Below are positions 14,970 to 18,851 of a DNA stretch of 18,851 nucleotides, piece by piece. How positions within the stretch are numbered: the stretch's first letter is position 1; each line of letters starts with the position of its first letter. The stretch lies in NCBI GenBank assembly GCA_002477505.1, contig DLQB01000169.1, positions 1-18,851 on the forward strand, written 5' to 3'. The stretch comes from Flavobacteriales bacterium UBA7443. GTDB taxonomy: Bacteria; Bacteroidota; Bacteroidia; Flavobacteriales_D; Sanyastnellaceae. The translations under genes were made by a program, and so were the position numbers. The notes beneath the pieces were generated by a model. It ran no database searches, was not told the origin of the DNA, and saw nothing but the letters and a program-made list of their open reading frames with translations.

Positions 14970-16858
14970 TGGATTGCGTTTTCTTTCATCCAATGGCCCA
15001 AAACGACCAAGGTCCAAAGCCTCGAAAAAGTCCACCGCGCATCCCCCTTGAGGAATGCCATCCAGATGCGATCAATTTCTCGTTTGGAGATGCCATCAAT
15101 GCCCGACAAATACGCCAAACCTCCTTCGCAAGTCGCCTTTAAATCGCGCTTCATCCATTGCTCCCAAGGCAAAACAAAGCCCATTTTAGGTCGGTGAATG
15201 ACTTCGTCAGGAAGCAAATCAGGAATTGCATCTGTGAGCAATTGCTTCGGGGTGTGCGGCCACTTCTGATCGTCTGGTGTGGCCATTGCTTCCAGTACCA
15301 GGTGGTGATCCAGAAACGGAACCCGCACTTCCAATGCATGCGCCATCGACATTTGATCGGTATCCCTGAGCAGCGTATGGTTCATGTAAGTGCCCATTTC
15401 GGCCAAACTCACTTTGGATAAAAATGGCAATGCAAACCCCTTGCTTTCCGGTGCAATCTTTTGGCTCAACCACTGGTAGACTTCGTTGGGGATTTGGGCG
15501 GCTTGGGGAGCCAGTTTTCTGAGGTCCGATTCCAAGAAAATTTGACGTGACAGCGGATAAGTGTGCTCCAAATCAAAATAATCTCCGCCGAGGAGTGCGG
15601 CCATCTTTCGTGATGTCGCGTCCTTCTTGCTCGCGGAATAAACCGCTCCCACCGACTTGCGCAACCCCTTTGGCCAAGAGGCTAACCAGCGCTTTTCCAG
15701 AAGCTGCTGCGACCGTTTGAAAACCGGATAGCCCGCGAAACTTTCGTCCCCTCCCAATCCACTCAGCGCAACCGTGATTCCTTCTTTCTTCGTCGCGGCA
15801 CTCACGACATACGTGTTTGGGCCATCGCCTGAGGGGTGATCCATCGCCGACAAGGCATCTGGTACTTGATGCAAAAAATCTTGGCTTTCCAACCGGATTT
15901 CATGGTGGTCGGTATCAAAGCGTTTGGCCACCATTCGGGACCAAGTACTCTCGTCAAATTCTCCCTCGTCAAACGTAACACTGAAGGTCGAAACTTGTTG
16001 GTCCGTTGCAGACTTCATCAGTCCTACAATGGCACTTGAGTCAATCCCTCCCGATAAAAAAGCGCCAAGAGGGACATCCGAACGCATCCTCAAATCCACC
16101 GCTTTCTCCATGGCACTGCGAATGCGTTTCAATCGCTCCGGGCGCGGCAGTTCACGTTCAATCTTCGCGGCTTCTGAAGCCAAGTCCCACCATGCGGACA
16201 CGGTGGTTTCTTCTCCTTGCAAACGCATCCAATGGCCTGCAGGCAGCATGGAAACCCCCTGAATAATGGTTCGCGGAGCATGCACCGTTTGGTACCGAAG
16301 GTAATCGGCCAATGCAATTGGATCGTGTCGCTTATCTATCCAACCCGAAGCAAGCAAGCTGCGCACTTCGCTCGAAAAAATCAATCCTGAAGGCGTCTCA
16401 GCAAAATAAAGTGGTTTGATGCCCATTCGGTCGCGCGCCAACAAGAGTTCCCGCTTTTCGTTGGACCAGAAGGCAAACGCAAACATGCCATTGAAGCGAT
16501 GCAATGCTGCCGCACCCCAAGCTTGCAACGCGGCAAGCACAACCTCGGTGTCGGACTCGGTTTGGAACCTGAACCCCCCCTTCAACTCCTCCCGCAACTC
16601 CCGGTAATTGTATACTTCTCCGTTGAATACGATAACGTCTCCGGTTGATGCATGAATGAAAGGCTGATTGGAGTGTTCTTGGGTGTCGATGATGCTCAAT
16701 CGACGGTGCCCCAGCATCACTTCAGCATCGGATGTCCATACCCCCCTCGCATCCGGACCACGGTGAGCGATTTGCTCCGTCATTCTTTCAAGCGCCGCTG
16801 ACGCAGATTCGCTGGTCGCTTGGCTAGGAATGCCGAATATGCCCGTAATTCCGCACAT
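14966..16858 (-). CDS. asnB: Glutamine-hydrolysing asparagine synthase family protein
   Basis: A 630-residue class II amidotransferase with both domains. Cys2 (MCGITGIFG), the N-terminal nucleophile, cuts ammonia from Gln, with RRLSIID at 52-58, NGEVYNY at 79-85 and ESDTEV at 101-106 in the glutaminase domain. The synthase domain has the PP-loop SGGIDSS (269-275), GLGGDESFAGY and, near the end, LEVRVPFLDHHLV. It activates a carboxylate with ATP and amidates it; Asp to Asn is the default. Its size and its coupling to a GT4 gene also resemble AsnB-like amidotransferases of surface-glycan loci, which can modify sugars, so the substrate is open. It starts 6 bases after the thiL stop. A TAACTTTT run there is only one base from ATG and is formed partly by that stop. 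Confidence 0.88.
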   Translation of the reverse strand: MCGITGIFGIPSQATSESASAALERMTEQIAHRGPDARGVWTSDAEVMLGHRRLSIIDTQEHSNQPFIHASTGDVIVFNGEVYNYRELREELKGGFRFQTESDTEVVLAALQAWGAAALHRFNGMFAFAFWSNEKRELLLARDRMGIKPLYFAETPSGLIFSSEVRSLLASGWIDKRHDPIALADYLRYQTVHAPRTIIQGVSMLPAGHWMRLQGEETTVSAWWDLASEAAKIERELPRPERLKRIRSAMEKAVDLRMRSDVPLGAFLSGGIDSSAIVGLMKSATDQQVSTFSVTFDEGEFDESTWSRMVAKRFDTDHHEIRLESQDFLHQVPDALSAMDHPSGDGPNTYVVSAATKKEGITVALSGLGGDESFAGYPVFKRSQQLLEKRWLASWPKGLRKSVGAVYSASKKDATSRKMAALLGGDYFDLEHTYPLSRQIFLESDLRKLAPQAAQIPNEVYQWLSQKIAPESKGFALPFLSKVSLAEMGTYMNHTLLRDTDQMSMAHALEVRVPFLDHHLVLEAMATPDDQKWPHTPKQLLTDAIPDLLPDEVIHRPKMGFVLPWEQWMKRDLKATCEGGLAYLSGIDGISKREIDRIWMAFLKGDARWTFSRLWTLVVLGHWMKENAIQ

Positions 16859-16864
16859 GAAAAG

Positions 16865-17914
16865 TTAGTTGGATTCGCTTTCGCGTGATTGCTTCATTCC
16901 ATCCCACCCCTGCGCTTTCAGCGGAGCTTCGACGCCGTTTTTCGTCACCAGTGTTTTTTCGGACGTGTCCTCCACCATGTGGCCAATGATCGAAAGTTTG
17001 GGCAGGTTCCGCACCTTTTCAAATTCCGATTGGTCAATGGTGAACAACAATTCGTAGTCTTCTCCTCCACTAAGCATACACAACGTCGGGTCCAAATTGA
17101 AGGCCCTAGCCGTTTCATAAGCGTGGGAATTGATGGGCAATTTATCCTCATAGATGCGAACCCCACAGCCTGAAGCAGCGCACAAATGAAACGTTTCGGA
17201 TGCCAATCCGTCCGAAACATCAATCATGGAAGTTGGCTTCAAACCCAAATCCTTCAACTCACGAATGATATCGGTACGTGCTTCGGGTTTCAGCTGCCTT
17301 TCCAATAATTCTTGGTGATCTGAAAGGTCCGGTTGCGCCATCGGAGCAGATTTGAATACTTCTTTTTCACGCTCCAAAACCTGCAGCCCCATGTACGCGC
17401 TTCCCAAATCACCGGATACCACCAACAAATCCCCCGGCTTCGCCCCTGATCGCGTCACTGCCTGATCGGACGAAACGAGGCCAACCGCTGTGACGCTGAT
17501 CATCAGTCCGGACAACGAAGACGACGTATCGCCACCCACTAAATCCACTCCGTATACTTCGCATGCTTTGTGGACGCCTGCGTACAATTCGTCCAGTGCC
17601 TCCACCGAAAACCGACTGCTCACAGCAATGGAGACCGTAATCTGTGTCGGAATGGCGTTCATCGCGCAAATGTCACTGAGGTTGACCGAGACCGCTTTGT
17701 AGCCCAAATGCTTCAATGGCACGTAGGACATATCAAAATGCACGCCCTCCACCAGCATGTCCGTGCTCAAGACCACCCTCTTATCTCCGGAATCAATGAC
17801 TGCAGCGTCGTCTCCAACACCCAAAAGCGTGCTGGACTGCTGGTGTTTGATTTCTTGGGTAAGCCGGCGAATCAATCCAAATTCTCCTAACTGTTCGATT
17901 TCGGTGCGTTCCAT
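16865..17914 (-). CDS. thiL: Thiamine-monophosphate kinase
   Basis: A 349-residue ThiL that uses ATP to turn thiamine monophosphate into thiamine diphosphate, the last step of cofactor synthesis. PurM-like motifs are intact: GVGDDAAVI at 32-40, LSTDMLVEGVHF at 49-60, VNLSDICAMNA at 77-87 (substrate and metal binding), VGGDTSSS at 126-133, MIDVSDGLASE in the second half and SGGEDYELLFT near the end. The length fits the family. It lies 51 bases after the slyD-like stop, with its own exact TACCTTTG box, so it may be read both from its own promoter and from slyD. It is followed closely by asnB. No thi genes are near, so it is separate from the thiamine operon. Confidence 0.95.
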   Translation of the reverse strand: MERTEIEQLGEFGLIRRLTQEIKHQQSSTLLGVGDDAAVIDSGDKRVVLSTDMLVEGVHFDMSYVPLKHLGYKAVSVNLSDICAMNAIPTQITVSIAVSSRFSVEALDELYAGVHKACEVYGVDLVGGDTSSSLSGLMISVTAVGLVSSDQAVTRSGAKPGDLLVVSGDLGSAYMGLQVLEREKEVFKSAPMAQPDLSDHQELLERQLKPEARTDIIRELKDLGLKPTSMIDVSDGLASETFHLCAASGCGVRIYEDKLPINSHAYETARAFNLDPTLCMLSGGEDYELLFTIDQSEFEKVRNLPKLSIIGHMVEDTSEKTLVTKNGVEAPLKAQGWDGMKQSRESESN

Positions 17915-17918
17915 GATT

Positions 17919-17926
17919 CAAAGGTA
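17919..17926 (-). promoter_or_regulatory. -7 promoter box (TACCTTTG) of thiL
   Basis: An exact TAnnTTTG box on the minus strand with the 4-base spacer AATC before ATG 17914. Only GTG, not TTG, is found 19 bases upstream. It lies in the 51-base gap after the slyD-like gene, so it could start an independent thiL-asnB-GT4 transcript. Confidence 0.48.
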
Positions 17927-17965
17927 CCGAATCAGCGGCATACACCACCTTTGATTAGGCCCCGT

Positions 17966-18442
17966 TCAGGACTGCTTCGGCGGTGCGTCCGCAACGTTCA
18001 AGATCTCACCCGTGAAGTGCAAGTTCATCGCCGCAAAAGGATGGTTGAAATCGACAATTACCGAATTCAATCGAACCTCGGCCACCACACCAATGACTTC
18101 GTCGCCATCCTCGGTTTCCATCGGAACAACCTCTCCCTCCTCGAAAACAGATTCGTCGAGCTCTCCGTCTACGATGAATGCCGATTTAGGCACCTCAACA
18201 AATGCCTCTTCGTCCTCCTCTCCGTACGCTTCATCCACCGACAAACGAAACGCAAATGAGTCGCCCTTCTTCATGCCGAGGAGCGCGTTCTCCAATGCCA
18301 ACAGGACCTGACTTTCGCCAACCATAAAGCCAAATGCTTCATCAGCCGGGCAAATTTCAAGTTCTTCCCCTTCTGGGCTGTCTTCTCTCAAGATGTAACT
18401 GATCTCGACGTATTTGCCACTGGCAATCTGCAATTCATTCAT
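17966..18442 (-). CDS. SlyD-type FKBP peptidyl-prolyl isomerase
   Basis: A 158-residue cis-trans prolyl isomerase and chaperone of the SlyD group. I start at ATG 18442 (MNELQIASGKYVEISYIL); the frame continues 16 codons upstream without family similarity, and a promoter box sits just before 18442. The FKBP half (residues 1-70 and about 126-158) is split by the insert-in-flap chaperone domain (about 72-125, very acidic, with FVEVPKSAFI). The signature VDFNHPFAAMNLHFTGEI at 130-147 is typical of SlyD. There is no His/Cys-rich metal-binding tail as in E. coli SlyD, so nickel delivery is unlikely. It is probably cytoplasmic, aiding protein folding, and is first in the minus-strand run. Confidence 0.9.
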   Translation of the reverse strand: MNELQIASGKYVEISYILREDSPEGEELEICPADEAFGFMVGESQVLLALENALLGMKKGDSFAFRLSVDEAYGEEDEEAFVEVPKSAFIVDGELDESVFEEGEVVPMETEDGDEVIGVVAEVRLNSVIVDFNHPFAAMNLHFTGEILNVADAPPKQS

Positions 18443-18446
18443 GCGG

Positions 18447-18476
18447 CGAAAGTAGTCCGTTGGCGTAAATTGCCAA
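18447..18476 (-). promoter_or_regulatory. Bacteroidota-type promoter of the slyD-like gene
   Basis: Minus strand: TTG at 18474-18476, a 19-base spacer, TACTTTCG at 18447-18454 (one mismatch to TAnnTTTG), then CCGC and ATG 18442. The -33 element abuts the start codon of the divergent aminopeptidase-like gene at 18478. Confidence 0.48.
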
Positions 18477-18477
18477 C

Positions 18478-18851
18478 ATGCAACTGCCATTTCATTTTCG
18501 CCATTTTTTTCTCTTTTCCCTCGCCATTGTGCTCACTGGATTGATCTCACAAGCGCAAGAGGGCGAACGAACTTTTCGAAAACCACGTGTCTTTCAGCCG
18601 GTCCAGTGCCACCATTACCGGCAACTTTCACCCGAGCGTGAAGCCGTGAAGCCCTCGCCACAGCCGCGATGGATGATGAATTACGACATGGCGCCTTCCA
18701 TCGCCCGAAGCGATTCCTTCAACATCAGCACCTACGAACTCGACCTGGACGTCACCGCCTACACCTACCAGCAACTCGTCGCCCATGCCACGATTGGATT
18801 GGAGGTGCTCGATGCGACAGCACAAGACCTTTGGTTCGATTTGGTGGAGCT
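18478..18851 (+). CDS. Exported M1-type aminopeptidase, N-terminal fragment
   Basis: The frame is open from ATG 18478 to the right edge (124 whole codons), so the gene is cut. It starts with a signal peptide (FFLFSLAIVLTGLISQAQ; cleavage near residue 27). After a charged Pro-containing stretch comes NISTYELDLDVTAYT, then LVAHATIGLEV and DLWFDLVEL. This pattern of beta-strands resembles the N-terminal bowl domain of M1-family zinc aminopeptidases, which in Bacteroidota are often exported and may carry a T9SS tail. The zinc motif HExxH would lie beyond the window, so the family is tentative. It is divergent from the slyD-like gene with only 35 bases between start codons. A weak TAAATTGC box at 18466-18473 sits 4 bases before ATG. 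Confidence 0.6.
   Translation, partial: MQLPFHFRHFFLFSLAIVLTGLISQAQEGERTFRKPRVFQPVQCHHYRQLSPEREAVKPSPQPRWMMNYDMAPSIARSDSFNISTYELDLDVTAYTYQQLVAHATIGLEVLDATAQDLWFDLVE

Noticed and set aside
14285..15197. Long plus-strand ORF of 261 codons (14412-15197) opposite the glycosyltransferase and asnB
   Set aside because: It lies wholly antisense to two genes with clear family motifs, and its own product shows no recognisable domain.
16860..16867. TAACTTTT just upstream of asnB as a promoter box
   Set aside because: It is one base from ATG, so transcription would begin inside the gene, and its TAA is the thiL stop codon. Read-through from thiL is the simpler view.

Overview
The window is about 18.9 kb of dense bacterial chromosome, almost certainly from the phylum Bacteroidota and most likely Flavobacteriales. 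The support is a type IX secretion (T9SS) C-terminal sorting domain on a secreted hydrolase, a stand-alone secreted TonB-domain protein, a DUF4296-like lipoprotein after pyrC, a dihydroorotase with the QVH form of its metal motif, and several Bacteroidota-type promoters (TAnnTTTG). I saw no tRNA, rRNA, CRISPR array, insertion sequence or phage gene, and no broken gene. No gap between genes exceeds about 230 bases.

Layout. Positions 1-477 hold the 3' end of a DEAD-box RNA helicase with a Gly/Arg-rich tail. It is separated by a strong bidirectional terminator from a convergent T9SS-exported alpha/beta hydrolase (554-2116, minus). A divergent intergenic region then leads to a plus-strand run: a secreted TonB-domain protein, a PhoD-like phosphatase lipoprotein and a membrane-anchored coiled-coil protein (2345-4828). 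An outer-membrane beta-barrel gene lies on the minus strand (4836-5741). A plus-strand housekeeping run follows (5793-9609): YraN-family nuclease-fold protein, RluB-type pseudouridine synthase, polyprenol-phosphate mannosyltransferase, dihydroorotase and the DUF4296-like lipoprotein. Next come a minus-strand NAD-dependent epimerase and the divergent uvrC (10683-12485).

The right third is a minus-strand run read from 18442 down to 12494: SlyD-type prolyl isomerase, thiL, asnB, a GT4 glycosyltransferase, a FabK/nitronate monooxygenase-like flavoprotein and a DCC-family thiol oxidoreductase. The last four are joined by 4-7 nt overlaps. At the right edge a plus-strand gene, probably an M1-type aminopeptidase, begins at 18478 and runs off the window.

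Most genes are core functions (RNA handling, DNA repair, pyrimidine and thiamine synthesis, glycan and envelope work). I found no clear new multi-gene system. Three observations deserve a second look. Six genes carry a TAnnTTTG-like box exactly 4 nt before ATG, which predicts leaderless mRNAs. The secreted hydrolase has Gly where the nucleophilic Ser should be. The asnB-GT4-flavoprotein-DCC block is tightly coupled and has no obvious joint function.
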